The notes: generated by a model from the letters alone, not told the origin. Counted from the first letter of the stretch, positions 8,786-20,200 are shown. The stretch is 64,000 nucleotides of DNA from Albibacterium profundi (GCF_042159835.1 NZ_JBBVGT010000002.1:310001-374000); one strand, 5' to 3'. Numbers and translations are program-made.

Positions 8786-11700
8786 TTAAAAACTCACTTG
8801 TAAGCCAAACATAAATGTCCGGGGATTTGGAAAAGCCATATTGTCTGTTCCACGGTCCCAAACATTAGTATTGATAAAATCCGGATCCAAGCCCTTGTAC
8901 TTGGTGATGGTCACTAGATTATTTCCCGAAACAAAAACACGTAATCCATCTAAATTAATTCGATTCAAAAACTGATCGTCAAACGTGTATCCCAGCTGAA
9001 TATTTCGAAGTCGCAAATAAGAGCCGTTTTCCAACCAGATATCGCTGTCTCCTCGTGTATTACGTGTGTCGGCATAAATAATACGGGGGAAATCACTATC
9101 TGGATTTTCCTGATAAGGTTCATGACCAGATTCAAATCTGATGTAATTGGAGTTATCAGCAAACAAGCGACCCTGTCTCATCCCTCCATTCAGTACATCA
9201 TTGCCAAACTGGCCACTCCATAACATCGAGAAATCGATATTTTTGAAGGAGAATCCTGCATTTACAGAAAGTAATAGATCCGCCCAGGGGTCACCGACAA
9301 TCTGCCTGTCACCCGTCGTTATCTGACCATTATCATCCGTATCGATATAACGTAAATCTCCTAACTGGGGCCTCTTACCCTCAATAGTAATGGGATCACC
9401 TGCTGAATTCACATAATTGTCGATATCCGCCTGAGTGCGAAATAGCCCGTCGGTCTTTAATAGATAATATTCACCGAGTGAGCGACCAATTTCACTTCGT
9501 GTTTGTCCTGTATAAAACACTTCGTTTCCGTAACCTAATTCAAGTATTTCATTCTTCAGGGTTGTAATATTAGTTCCCACATTATAATTGAAATCACCTA
9601 TTTGATCGCGCCACATCAACCCGAGTTCGAAGCCGGTATTTTTCAGACTTGCAACATTCGCTAGCGGCGCACCTCCTTGATTACCTGTTGTCATTGAGAT
9701 TTGCATCCCAGTCAGGACATCACGCGTTTCCGAATTATAATACTCGGCCGTCGCTGAAAGTCGGTTATCTAAAAACAGTGCATCTACTCCGATGTTAGTC
9801 TGCGCTGTTCGCTCCCAACGGAGATTCTCGTTCACGATTTGTACTTGTGTAGCGCCGTTCACAAGACTTTGATCGCTACCAAACACGGTTACAATATTCG
9901 GATTAAGCGTGCCCAGATAACTCCAGTTGCCTGGGAACGCAGCATTCCCGATTTCCCCGTAATTAGCACGTATTTTCAAGTCATTGATCCACGGTACTTC
10001 AAAGAAATCCTCATTGCTTACCCGCCATGCCCCTGAAATCGAATAGAAATTATCCCATCGATTAGCTAGACTCAGTTTCGACGAGCCATCTCTTCTAAAT
10101 GTAACCGTAGCGAAATATTTGTCGTCAAAAATATAATTCGCGCGACCTAAGTATGATATCAATGCATATTCTTGAATACTATTCCAGTTGGTTTGATTTT
10201 CTTGACCAGCATTCAGTACGGTTATATAATCGCCACCTAGGAATGGAAACTTGAGACGCTGAGCACCCACATCTTCCCAATACTGATGCTGATAGGTAAG
10301 CCCGGCAACGGCGTCAACGTGGTGTTTGCCAAAATCATGATCAAAATTCAGCGTATTTTCAATAAGCTCGTTGGTTTCTTTTATCCGATTTTTACTACCC
10401 GTAGGATCCCGGTATTCCTGATTCATCGTCCAGTTTCCTTCTTTTCTAAAATAGCGATATTCATCAAAAATATAATCGATACCTACGTTTAGCTTGTAAG
10501 ACAGAGATTTTGTTATTTGCGCTTGACCCCAAAACGTTCCGCGCATTCGATAAATTTTAGTATTGGTATCTTCTATTTCCTCTCTTGCAATAGGGTTCGT
10601 TGCAAAAGTCCGTGCGTTGGCTTCATTACCATATCCGAATCCTCCTAAATTGTCTGGATTACGAACAGCTATTGTTGGTAGCATTCTGATGATATCAATA
10701 TATGAGCTCGTCTGCAAAGGGTCTCTGTCTGTTTGCGCAAAGCTGAAGGATTCACCGAACGAAAAAATCCCTTTATTGCCCTCGGTATTCACTCGAAAAG
10801 TGTAACGATCGAATGAATTCCCATACATAATCCCGTCGTTGTTATAATAACCACCGGACAAGAAGTAGTTACCTGCATCACCGCCACCTGAGATAGAAAC
10901 ATTATAATCCTGCACCAAAGCAGTTCCCATAGTTTCATCTTGCCAGTCCGTATTAATATCTGCGTGATCCTGTAAATTGCCGCTCCATACCCCATCTTTA
11001 ATAGCCTCTTTATAAGCCATATCATTATACTTCTTGTATTCTTCGGCTCCCATCAGATCATAGCGTGGCGACCAGTCAAAAGATTCTCGTATCGAAAAAT
11101 CAACTACTGCCGGACCTTTCTTTCCTTTTTTTGTAGTTACGATGATCACCCCGTTGGCTGCCCTCGAACCATAAATAGCAGCGGCCGACGCGTCCTTTAG
11201 AATCTGGACAGATTCTACGTCGTTCGGATTAAAGTCAGCCCCCGCCGAAGTGATCAAACCATCAATCACCCATAGAGGATTGTTATTGGTCAAATTACCA
11301 ATCCCACGAATTTCGATACTTGCATCGCTACCAGCGTTTCCTGTATTTCGAACATTGACCCCAGTTGCTAGTCCTTGAATTGATTGTGCTATTGTTGCTG
11401 ATCCTGTTTTAGCCATTTCTCTAGTATCGACTACAGAAACAGCTCCAGTAAGATCCTTCTTGCGGACCGACCCATAGCCGATCACGACAACTTCATCCAG
11501 CTCTTCTAGAGACTCAGTAAGTGTTACTTGAATTTCGCGCTTGCTTCCAACAGTAACTTCCTGATTATCATACCCCAAAAAAGAAAAAACAAGAATCGCA
11601 TCATTTGAAGGCACTTGTATTGTAAATTCACCATCTTCGTTCGTTACTGTGCTTACTTCTGTACCTTTGACTTGCACATTGATGCCCTGCATAGGCAAAC

Positions 11701-11890
11701 CTTGCGGATTAGTTACGCGTCCGCTTACACTGGTTTGATTATATAGGGAGGAGACGTTGACACGACTCGGCACAAGAGCTCCCCGTTCACCAGCACTGAG
11801 CGTGCTAATCGTGCCGATACTTACGAGCAAGCATACCGCAAGCCCGACAGAATTTGGCCAATAGGCCTTACCTTTTATGTTTTTTTTCAT
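8786..11890 (-). CDS. SusC/RagA family TonB-dependent outer-membrane transporter
   Basis: 1034 residues. After a signal peptide (to about residue 33) comes a carboxypeptidase-like domain (SVSGRVTNPQGLPMQGINV to about residue 130), then the SusC TonB-box/plug signature EELDEVVVIGYG and RKKDLTGAVSVV. The plug has NGVIIVTTKKG, and a beta-barrel runs to the C-terminal aromatic residue (MFGLQVSF). SusC imports oligosaccharides captured by its SusD partner, powered by TonB. No N-terminal STN domain is present, so it is not itself a signalling transducer; control should come from the adjacent two-component proteins. It sits 38 nt after the GH5-like gene and 22 nt before susD. Confidence 0.95.
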   Translation of the reverse strand: MKKNIKGKAYWPNSVGLAVCLLVSIGTISTLSAGERGALVPSRVNVSSLYNQTSVSGRVTNPQGLPMQGINVQVKGTEVSTVTNEDGEFTIQVPSNDAILVFSFLGYDNQEVTVGSKREIQVTLTESLEELDEVVVIGYGSVRKKDLTGAVSVVDTREMAKTGSATIAQSIQGLATGVNVRNTGNAGSDASIEIRGIGNLTNNNPLWVIDGLITSAGADFNPNDVESVQILKDASAAAIYGSRAANGVIIVTTKKGKKGPAVVDFSIRESFDWSPRYDLMGAEEYKKYNDMAYKEAIKDGVWSGNLQDHADINTDWQDETMGTALVQDYNVSISGGGDAGNYFLSGGYYNNDGIMYGNSFDRYTFRVNTEGNKGIFSFGESFSFAQTDRDPLQTSSYIDIIRMLPTIAVRNPDNLGGFGYGNEANARTFATNPIAREEIEDTNTKIYRMRGTFWGQAQITKSLSYKLNVGIDYIFDEYRYFRKEGNWTMNQEYRDPTGSKNRIKETNELIENTLNFDHDFGKHHVDAVAGLTYQHQYWEDVGAQRLKFPFLGGDYITVLNAGQENQTNWNSIQEYALISYLGRANYIFDDKYFATVTFRRDGSSKLSLANRWDNFYSISGAWRVSNEDFFEVPWINDLKIRANYGEIGNAAFPGNWSYLGTLNPNIVTVFGSDQSLVNGATQVQIVNENLRWERTAQTNIGVDALFLDNRLSATAEYYNSETRDVLTGMQISMTTGNQGGAPLANVASLKNTGFELGLMWRDQIGDFNYNVGTNITTLKNEILELGYGNEVFYTGQTRSEIGRSLGEYYLLKTDGLFRTQADIDNYVNSAGDPITIEGKRPQLGDLRYIDTDDNGQITTGDRQIVGDPWADLLLSVNAGFSFKNIDFSMLWSGQFGNDVLNGGMRQGRLFADNSNYIRFESGHEPYQENPDSDFPRIIYADTRNTRGDSDIWLENGSYLRLRNIQLGYTFDDQFLNRINLDGLRVFVSGNNLVTITKYKGLDPDFINTNVWDRGTDNMAFPNPRTFMFGLQVSF

Positions 11891-11928
11891 AAAATCACGG
11901 TTTATTGGTGATAAAAAGGTTTATTATA

Positions 11929-13089
11929 TTATTTGATAATATTCTTAATAAACTCTACTTCTTCTGTTATATAAGGAGTTCCATCTGTACGTAAGACATC
12001 GTGAAACCATAATTCTGGTTCTTCAGTATAGGTTTTTGTCCAGCTATCCCAAGGATACTTTGTCTGTGTTTTTCCATCCACAAAACCCCAATTGAACATC
12101 GCAACATTATGCTCCTTAGCAATCGGCAAGAAACCCTCGAAGGTACTTCCATTGGGTCGCGCCATATATTCTGTGCAAAGTAACGGACGGTTGTAGCGCT
12201 GCAGTTCTTTAAGTCGCTTTTCGAAGTCCTCAGGCTGCTCATAGTGATGAAAACTAATAATATCAGAATTCTCTATCTGTAACTTTTCGATCGGTTTCAA
12301 TTCCTCATGATTAGACCAATCTCCACCGCCCCATATTCCGGATGTTAACGGCTGCGATGGATTTGCAGAGCGGGCCCACGCAAAAGCTTTCTCTAACAAA
12401 GGAATGACATAATCTACCTTATCCTTAATTTCCACCGCTTCGTAGGATGGTCCTGTCATATTATCTGGTTCGTTCCAAATATCCCAACCTAATATCCTGT
12501 CGTCGTCTGCGAAATGACCAACTACACCCTTAACATAGCGTTCCAGACGAGGATATTGCGTAGAGTCTTTTAAGGCATCCTGACCTGGGCTTTGGACCCA
12601 ACCCGAGTTGTGAACGTGAGGCTTCGGTGCTCTTTGCTTTCCAGACACGGGAAAGGGATCCCAACAAGAGTCGAAGAACACGAGTAAAGTCTTAATATTA
12701 TGTTTCTTAGAGATCGCTAAGTATTCATCAATGCGACTGATAAAGCCGATCGAATCTTGCTCATAGGGTAGATCGTGGAGATATACACGCATGGTATTCA
12801 TACCCAAGTCCGCTGCCCAGCCCAATTCACGATCAATTGTTTCTGGATCAAAAGTGTCTTCCTGCCACATCTCTAGTTGATTGATAGCTGTAGATGGACT
12901 AAAATTCGCTCCCACTAACCATCCTTGCTTAGCATACCATTCATTCGCTTTCTCCGCTGACCACGTCGAGGTGTGGACACTATCCGAGTTATCCGTCTTG
13001 GCAGTTTCGCTGGTCGAATTTTGGTTACAACTAAATAACAAGATGGATGTAACAGCAATTGCAATACAAAACAAATTGTAGTTTCTCAT
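11929..13089 (-). CDS. GH5-like (clan GH-A) glycoside hydrolase, lipoprotein
   Basis: The 386-residue protein has a lipobox ending in Cys21 (ILLFSC) and a low-complexity Ser/Thr linker to about residue 40. The rest reads as a TIM-barrel clan GH-A hydrolase: GMNTMRVYLHD on strand 3, WDIWNEP with acid/base Glu207 on strand 4, IISFHHYE on strand 6 and LLCTEY with nucleophile Glu307 on strand 7. Relatives are often labelled cellulase-family or 1,4-beta-xylanase, but no subfamily can be fixed by eye. It is the first gene of the PUL operon and divergent from the sensor gene, so it probably makes the first surface cut in the polysaccharide. Confidence 0.82.
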   Translation of the reverse strand: MRNYNLFCIAIAVTSILLFSCNQNSTSETAKTDNSDSVHTSTWSAEKANEWYAKQGWLVGANFSPSTAINQLEMWQEDTFDPETIDRELGWAADLGMNTMRVYLHDLPYEQDSIGFISRIDEYLAISKKHNIKTLLVFFDSCWDPFPVSGKQRAPKPHVHNSGWVQSPGQDALKDSTQYPRLERYVKGVVGHFADDDRILGWDIWNEPDNMTGPSYEAVEIKDKVDYVIPLLEKAFAWARSANPSQPLTSGIWGGGDWSNHEELKPIEKLQIENSDIISFHHYEQPEDFEKRLKELQRYNRPLLCTEYMARPNGSTFEGFLPIAKEHNVAMFNWGFVDGKTQTKYPWDSWTKTYTEEPELWFHDVLRTDGTPYITEEVEFIKNIIK

Positions 13090-13266
13090 AATAAGATTGG
13101 TTTTAATTCGGGTTAAAAATTGGGTAATAAGAAGTTATCTCTCCCCCATCTAATACAAAGGACGTTAATTCAACTACTTAGTTGGCATCAATTTGTTCCA
13201 TTCTTTCCTTAATTTGTCCCAATCTCCGTAGAAAAGCGATAAGCAGAATATTTTCATAAATTCAAT

Positions 13267-13274
13267 TATATTTG
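13267..13274 (+). promoter_or_regulatory. -7 promoter box (TATATTTG) of the PUL sensor gene
   Basis: TATATTTG fits the Bacteroidota -7 consensus TAnnTTTG and lies 24 nt before the GTG start at 13298. It is in the 208-nt divergent region between the sensor and the GH5-SusCD operon. No clear -33 TTTG was seen. Confidence 0.55.
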
Positions 13275-13297
13275 AACGACTACACTAACCCTGAATT

Positions 13298-16200
13298 GTG
13301 AGATACCTGATTGCGATACTGATTGTTGTCAATTTATTACCGATAACGGTAGTCTATGCGCAACCTTATTATTTTCGTCATTATCAAGTTGAAAATGGGT
13401 TATCCAATAATGCTGTCCTATGCAGTATGCAAGATCGACGGGGCTTTATGTGGTTTGGCACTAAAGATGGCCTAAATCGGTTCGATGGTTATTCCTTCAA
13501 AGTATTTCATAGTAATCCTGACAGTCCAAATGGTTTAGGAAGTAATTTCATCCGTGCCCTCTGTGAAGACAACAACGGTAACATATGGATTGGGACAGAT
13601 CAAGGCATCTTTATATTTGATCCAAAATCGGAGAGTTTTTCGTTGTTTGACGATGAAATTGTAAACGAAGTTTTAGAAATTCAAAAAGACCATCAGGGAA
13701 ACATCTGGTTCATCAATAACTTTCAATTATATCAATACAATTTTTCTGAGCAAACTATCATTCAAGTTACTTCAAACAGTCAATTTAATTGTAGCTCATT
13801 CCAGCAGGGAGAAGACAGTAGAATTTGGATCGGGACCACTGCCGGCGACCTGTTAGAATACAGCAAAGATGAGAAACGCTTCACTTCAATGTCGCTTTAC
13901 AATCATTCACCTTCCGTCGAAACACGCTGGATCGAAAGCATTTACGATAGTAAACAAGGTTACCTTCTAATCGGAACAACTAAGCAGGGCGTTAAAAAAT
14001 TTGACATCGAATCTAGAAGCTATCAGGATATTTTCATAGATCATAAAATAGGATCAGATATCTTTGTGCGGGATATTATGCAACATAGTAATCAAGAATA
14101 TTGGTTTGCTACTGAAGCGGGGATTTTCATCTATAATATTGCAACAAATCAATTCACAAATTTAAAAAAGCAAAGAGGACATCCGTGGGCAATATCAGAT
14201 AATGCAATTTATACCCTTTGCAAGGATCGGGAAGGAGGTATATGGGCGGGTACATATTTTGGCGGGATTAATTATTATGAAGCTAGTAATACCTTTTTCG
14301 AGAAGTATTTTCCACACAACGGGCGTAACGGAATTTCCGGAAATGCAGTACGAGAATTAAGTTTAGATGATTATAACAATCTGTGGATTGGCACAGAAGA
14401 CGACGGTTTAAACAAACTTCATATTCCTTCTGGCAAAATAACCCATTATCGCACATCAGACGATCCTTTCAGCATTTCATTCAACAATATACACGGCCTG
14501 CTCGCTAGTGGCGACAGCTTATGGATTGGCACTTTCGAACATGGCCTTGATTTAATGGATATTCCTAGTGGAAAAGTCATTAAACACTATAGCGTAGGTG
14601 CTGAAAAGGACACGTTACCTAATAACTTTATCTTTAATATTTATAAGACTCGTAAACAGCGGATTATCCTGGCAACGGGCAGCGGGTTGCTGGAATACAA
14701 TCAAAATACAAAAGCATTTCATTATGCGCCTGGCTTCCCTGAACATCTCTTCTATACGACAATATTTGAAGACTCTAAAGGCATCATATGGGCGGGGACA
14801 TGGCGCGACGGCCTTTATTATTTCAATCCGAAAACTGGAGAAAGTGGTGAGTTTACTCACCAAATGGGTGACAATAAAAGCCTAGGCAGTAACCGGGTCA
14901 ACCGAATTTTTGAGGATCACAAGCATAATCTATGGATTGCAACGGAAGGGGGACTCTGTCTTCTCAACTCCTCCTCTCAAACATTTAAACGCTATACAAC
15001 CAACAATGGATTCCCTAGCAATCTTATCCTAGCGATGCTTGAAGATAACAATCATTACCTTTGGATTACCACATCAAAAGGACTTGTACGTTTTCATCCA
15101 GAAAGCGAAGATATTCAGATATTTACAAAAGCTAATGGGCTCTTGAGTGATCAGTTCAACTACAATTCTGCACTCAAGAATACCAAAGGAGACCTCTATT
15201 TTGGAAGCGTAAATGGATTGATAAAGTTTAATCCTATAAATTATCGTAAAAGCAATTATCATCCGCCGGTGTACATTACTGGCATACAGATACATAATCA
15301 AGACCTGGAGATCAACCAAAACACCAATTCTATTCTAAGCCAATCAATTACATACACGGAGCATATCTATGTCAGGCATGATCAGTCATCATTAAGTATC
15401 GACTTTGCGGCTTTGAGTTATGTCTCGCCAAAAATGACAGAATACGCTTACAAAATGGAAGGGTTGGATGATGAATGGACCCACATTCGTACAAACCGAA
15501 GGGCATATTTTACTAAATTACCCCCTGGTGAATATACGTTCAAAGTGAATGTCGCTGATGGAACAGGGAGTTTCAAAGGGAAAGAAAAGCAACTTCGTAT
15601 CACCGTTATCCCGCCCATTTGGGCAACGCATTTCGCCTATGGGATATATATTATACTGATAGCGGGTACTACTTGGTATTTAATTCATAACTACCACTCT
15701 CGGATTAAGGAAAGAAATAGAAGAAAATTAGAACTTATACGTCACAGAAAAGAGGAGGAAGTGTACCATGCGAAAATCGATTTTTTCACAAACGTCACCC
15801 ATGAGATCCGCACCCCTCTAACATTAATTAAAGCGCCACTGGAAAAAGTCATAAAGAAAACAGAGGAACTGCCTCTTATTCAAAAACATTTACAAACGAT
15901 GGACAGAAATACAGATCGTTTGATGGAACTAACCGATCAATTATTAGATTTTAGAAGAATAGAAGTACAAGGTTATCAATTAAAATATGTGCCAGTCAAC
16001 CTTAACGAACTTCTTACTGATAACTATCAACGGTTTAAAATGGTAGCCGCTCAAAAGAATATCCGACTAACACTAGACCTTCCTACTTACGAGTGTATGG
16101 CCAATGTGGATAAAGAAGCAGTGACACAGATTATCAGCAACTTATTGACAAACGGGTTAAAGTATGCGAAGCGTACAATTGTCCTGCGACTGTATGAACA

Positions 16201-16468
16201 AAGGGACGAAAACAACATGTTAACGATTTCGGTTAAAAATGATGGACATATTATCCCTGTTCATATGCGGGAGAAAGTATTCGACACGTTTGTCCGGTTG
16301 AAGGAAGGTGAAAGCCAACAGGGCTCAGGCTTAGGTTTAGCGCTAGCACGGTCCCTTGCACAGCTACATAATGGAAAGCTCTACCTTATTCCACCAGAAG
16401 ACGATATGAATATTTTTATATTGAAGTTACCACTTATACAGATAAATCGAGATACAAATGGAAACTAA
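13298..16468 (+). CDS. Two-component sensor: periplasmic propellers, Y_Y_Y and histidine kinase (HTCS first half)
   Basis: 1056 residues from a GTG start, chosen because a signal peptide follows directly (to about residue 22). Repeats such as MWFGTKDGLNRFDG, NIWIGTDQG and LWIGTEDDGLN form two seven-bladed reg_prop propellers, then a Y_Y_Y domain (about 690-770), one transmembrane helix (about 780-800) and a kinase. His835 in THEIRTPLTL is the phospho-acceptor; NLLTNGLKY, NDG and GSGLGLA (about 1009) are the ATP-binding boxes. In hybrid two-component systems this architecture continues into REC and AraC domains. Here it stops after the ATPase domain and those domains are encoded by the next, overlapping gene. 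It likely senses an oligosaccharide released by the divergent operon. Confidence 0.93.
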   Translation: MRYLIAILIVVNLLPITVVYAQPYYFRHYQVENGLSNNAVLCSMQDRRGFMWFGTKDGLNRFDGYSFKVFHSNPDSPNGLGSNFIRALCEDNNGNIWIGTDQGIFIFDPKSESFSLFDDEIVNEVLEIQKDHQGNIWFINNFQLYQYNFSEQTIIQVTSNSQFNCSSFQQGEDSRIWIGTTAGDLLEYSKDEKRFTSMSLYNHSPSVETRWIESIYDSKQGYLLIGTTKQGVKKFDIESRSYQDIFIDHKIGSDIFVRDIMQHSNQEYWFATEAGIFIYNIATNQFTNLKKQRGHPWAISDNAIYTLCKDREGGIWAGTYFGGINYYEASNTFFEKYFPHNGRNGISGNAVRELSLDDYNNLWIGTEDDGLNKLHIPSGKITHYRTSDDPFSISFNNIHGLLASGDSLWIGTFEHGLDLMDIPSGKVIKHYSVGAEKDTLPNNFIFNIYKTRKQRIILATGSGLLEYNQNTKAFHYAPGFPEHLFYTTIFEDSKGIIWAGTWRDGLYYFNPKTGESGEFTHQMGDNKSLGSNRVNRIFEDHKHNLWIATEGGLCLLNSSSQTFKRYTTNNGFPSNLILAMLEDNNHYLWITTSKGLVRFHPESEDIQIFTKANGLLSDQFNYNSALKNTKGDLYFGSVNGLIKFNPINYRKSNYHPPVYITGIQIHNQDLEINQNTNSILSQSITYTEHIYVRHDQSSLSIDFAALSYVSPKMTEYAYKMEGLDDEWTHIRTNRRAYFTKLPPGEYTFKVNVADGTGSFKGKEKQLRITVIPPIWATHFAYGIYIILIAGTTWYLIHNYHSRIKERNRRKLELIRHRKEEEVYHAKIDFFTNVTHEIRTPLTLIKAPLEKVIKKTEELPLIQKHLQTMDRNTDRLMELTDQLLDFRRIEVQGYQLKYVPVNLNELLTDNYQRFKMVAAQKNIRLTLDLPTYECMANVDKEAVTQIISNLLTNGLKYAKRTIVLRLYEQRDENNMLTISVKNDGHIIPVHMREKVFDTFVRLKEGESQQGSGLGLALARSLAQLHNGKLYLIPPEDDMNIFILKLPLIQINRDTNGN

Positions 16469-17267
16469 ACAGCGAACGAAACCTTTGATTTTGGTTATCG
16501 ACGACAACCCCGAAATCCTGGACTTCCTTGTGGATGATCTAAGTGAAGCGTACGAAGTACTCCAGGCGCTCGATGCTAGGTCAGCTCTGAAATTACTTAA
16601 CGAACACAACGTGCAACTGATTATTTGCGATATCATGATGCCGGAAATGGATGGCTATGAGTTTTGCCGAATCGTAAAATCTGAAATCTCACACAGCCAT
16701 ATCCCGATAATTTTGTTAACTGCAAAGAATACGTTGCAGTCCAAGATCAAAGGGCTTGAGCAAGGCGCAGACGTGTACATTGAGAAACCTTTTTCGGTCG
16801 CACATCTAAATGCTCAGATACAAAGCTTAATAGCAAATCGAAATAAACTTCGTGATTACTTTGTTGAATCACCTCTTGTACATCTAAGAACGATGGCAAG
16901 GTCGAAAGCTGATAAGTCCTTCCTCGAGCAGCTAAACGGCACTATTGAGGAGCATATGACAGATATCCACTTTGATGTCGAACACCTTGCGGACTTGATG
17001 TGCATGAGTCGAACGACCCTCTACCGAAAAATTAATGCAATTTCAGATCTTACGCCCAATGACTTCATCAACCTAGCACGGCTCAAAAAAGCAGCTATTT
17101 TGTTGGGTGAGGGACAATTAAAAGTATATGAAATATCTGAGCGTGTAGGCTATAGCTCACAAACACAATTCGGAAGAAACTTCCACAAGCAATTTGGAAT
17201 TACCCCTTCACAATTCATTGGAAAACCCCTAAGCGAATTACGACCAACCAATGAATACGACCTGTAA
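16458..17267 (+). CDS. Response regulator with REC and AraC-type DNA-binding domains (HTCS second half)
   Basis: 269 residues. The receiver domain (9-125) has the acidic pair Asp15-Asp16, phospho-acceptor Asp58 (IICDIMMPEMDG) and Lys110 (IEKPFS). An AraC HTH (about 160-260) ends with VGYSSQTQFGRNFHKQFGITPSQF. The ATG lies inside the last codons of the kinase gene, an 11-nt overlap in the +1 frame, which suggests translational coupling. In most Bacteroidota PULs these domains are the C-terminal part of one hybrid protein; here they are separate. It should be phosphorylated by the upstream kinase and activate the GH5-SusCD operon. A recent frameshift of a one-piece gene is the alternative, but the well-placed ATG favours a natural split. 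Confidence 0.92.
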   Translation: METKQRTKPLILVIDDNPEILDFLVDDLSEAYEVLQALDARSALKLLNEHNVQLIICDIMMPEMDGYEFCRIVKSEISHSHIPIILLTAKNTLQSKIKGLEQGADVYIEKPFSVAHLNAQIQSLIANRNKLRDYFVESPLVHLRTMARSKADKSFLEQLNGTIEEHMTDIHFDVEHLADLMCMSRTTLYRKINAISDLTPNDFINLARLKKAAILLGEGQLKVYEISERVGYSSQTQFGRNFHKQFGITPSQFIGKPLSELRPTNEYDL

Positions 17268-20200
17268 TTAAGCCTCCACCATAAAAGCGTTGAGCATCCC
17301 TTCGAATGATTTCCGTATCGATTGATGTATTTCCATCTGCTGATACTGTTCAGTCATTCTTTGAAACTCATCCAACACATATAAGCCAACCTGAATTTCA
17401 TCGCGGTAAGCAAGTTGATGTGAAGGATTAAGCGTACTAATATACGCAAGTTCTGTCTCTATGAAATCCGCTGTCATTAGCGTCAAATCATTTCCTTCGT
17501 TGACCATATCGCTAGCGTATAAATTCCGAACAGTGCTCAACTTATTAAGCGTATCTGCAACCGAATAATTTCGAAGTGGCAACTCTTTCAAACCTTTAAA
17601 CAGTACATTTTGTGCTTCCTCTAGTTTATTCTCTTTAAGCAGATTAGCCGTCAGCGCATTGCTTAATTGCCAAGTACTATTAATTACCCGTCTGGATTCA
17701 ACATCCAAATAGCCAGCTTGATGAAATCCACTAAAATCAAACTCATCCATAAAGTTGCTATACATCTCCGGTGTGTTGGTACGTTGAGTTTTGTCGATCC
17801 CCTCCTCGACTTTGATCGGCAGCAAACGATAGGCATAGCCCTCCAAGAAAAGATAATCCTCAAGTCCCACATACGTATCCGCAGACACAGAACTCGCAAA
17901 ATAAACAGGTCGTTCCCAATTGTTATTCGCTAAAATATCAAAGATGATCAAGTCGGCTTTTGTGGCATACGATTTATCGAAGCTCCATTCCATTTCCGAC
18001 ACTACTTCTGATCGCTGATCATCACGAATAGTATTTGTATCCACCAGCTGCTGGGCGTCAATGGTAAGTTTCAATTTCCGGGCAGGTAGAGAGTTGATAT
18101 AAGATCTGTCGGCGAGCTGCACTTGATCATTTCGATGGTTCGAAGTCATTACAGCAATTAAATCGCTTAATTCCACACTATCTGTTATACCATAATCCAC
18201 ATAAGGAAAGAAGTCTCTTTCACCAGCTTTATAAGTATCATGTGCTAAGCTTAATGGCAGTGGATCAGATTGGTTAACCTTCATTTTCATTTGATCGATA
18301 AATGAAGCATCATGTAAAAACTGATAATTTAAAACCCGTACATCAGTCCGATAACCTTCAACTTCCTGAACATACCACAAAGGATAAGTGTCGTTATCCG
18401 CATTAGTAATGAGTATTGCATTTGGTGCACACGAATCCAAATAATTCTTTGCCCAGGCTAGTGCCGTTGTCTTTCCTGAACGATTGTGATCATCCCAGCC
18501 CTGAGTACCCATTAGAAAAGGAGCCGAAAAAAAGCAGGCTAATAATGCGGCCGACCAAGCCAGCTTGTGTGGAGCCACTCGCTGAAAGAAGTCCTTGACC
18601 AGTAAAAAACCAAAACCAATAAAGATTGCAAAGGCGTAGAAAGAACCCACATACGCATAATCACGCTCCCTCACCTGCATGGGGTCTTGATTCAGGTAGA
18701 TAATAATAGCTAAGCCCGTAAAGAAAAACAGTGTCGAAACAATCAGTGCAGTCTGCTTATTCTTTCTTAGCAACCAATAAACGCCAGCTAAACCCAATAA
18801 AAATGGTAGCCCATAAAAAACATTATGTCCTTCATTTGCCGTAATGCGTGGTGGGAGATCCTCCTGATTCCCTAGGCGAATCGCATCAACAGCTTTGATC
18901 CCTGTGATCCAATTACCATTCCGGATTCCGCCGTAGCCTTGTATATCATTCTGTCGGCCGGAGAAGTTCCACAGAAAATACCGCCAATACATCACTCCAA
19001 TCTGCCATGAAGCAAAAAAACCAAGGTTCTGAGAAAACGTAGGCGTCTCCCCATCTGCTAAACCCATCCAGTTTTTATAGAAATTGACATGATGAGGCTC
19101 TTGACTATGCGTACGTGGAAATATCAAATTCTTATCGAAGATCGGTTTATATGTATTACCAGACACCTCATAGCGCTCACTTCCTCTCCGATAGGTTACA
19201 CCTGTCACTTCATTACCCAAGCGCTCGGCATCAAACGTGTTCCCATACAATAAAGGTGTCGAGCCATAATTGGTCCGTCCTAAATAATTATAAAGCGCAT
19301 AAGCATTATCAGGATCACTCAAATTAATCGGAGGATTGGCATTTGCTCGTATTGCAATCATCATATATGAGCTAAAACCCAAAAGAATAAAGCCAGTACA
19401 AATCAAGCTGAGGTTCAACTGATACTTCCCAGTACGCACCGAATACCATATACCCAAACCCAGAAGCACCACCACCAATAGAATGAAAAAGAGTGCTCCT
19501 GATCCAAAGGGTAATTCCAAACCGTTAACAAACCACAAATCGACTTTGAAAGCTGCTAAAACAAAATATTGCAGGATCCCGAATTGGACGAGTGCCACAA
19601 GTAAACAACCAATCAATAGCGCCTTAGCCACACCAAACGCAGAATTACGTTTTGTTTTACGAAAGTAATAGACCAACGCCAGTGCCGGAATCGTTAATAA
19701 ACTTAACAGGTGAACTCCGGTAGACAAACCGACCATGAAAGCGATGAAAACCAACCAACGATCATTTAAATATCTCTCCCATTTAAGAATTGCCCAAAAC
19801 GTAATCGCCGTAAATAATGATGACAGCGCATATACCTCCGCCTCGACCGCCGAAAACCAAAAGGTATCCGAAAAAGTATAAGCCGTGGCACCGATGATTC
19901 CCGAAGCCATGATACTCAGCGTCTTTGTTCTAATCTTCTCATCTCGAAAAACCTTTGACACCAAAGCAGTAATTGTCCAAAACAAAAACATGATAGTCGC
20001 GGCACTCGCCACAACAGAGCTAAAATTGACCCAGTACGCGACCTTCGACAAATCTCCTAAAGCCAAAAAGCTGAAAAGTTTTCCGATAACCAGAAACAGC
20101 GGTGCACCGGGTTGATGCCCTACCTCCAACTTAAAAGCAGCTGCTATAAATTCACCACAATCCCAAAAGCTGACCGTTGGCTCCATCGTTAACCAATACA

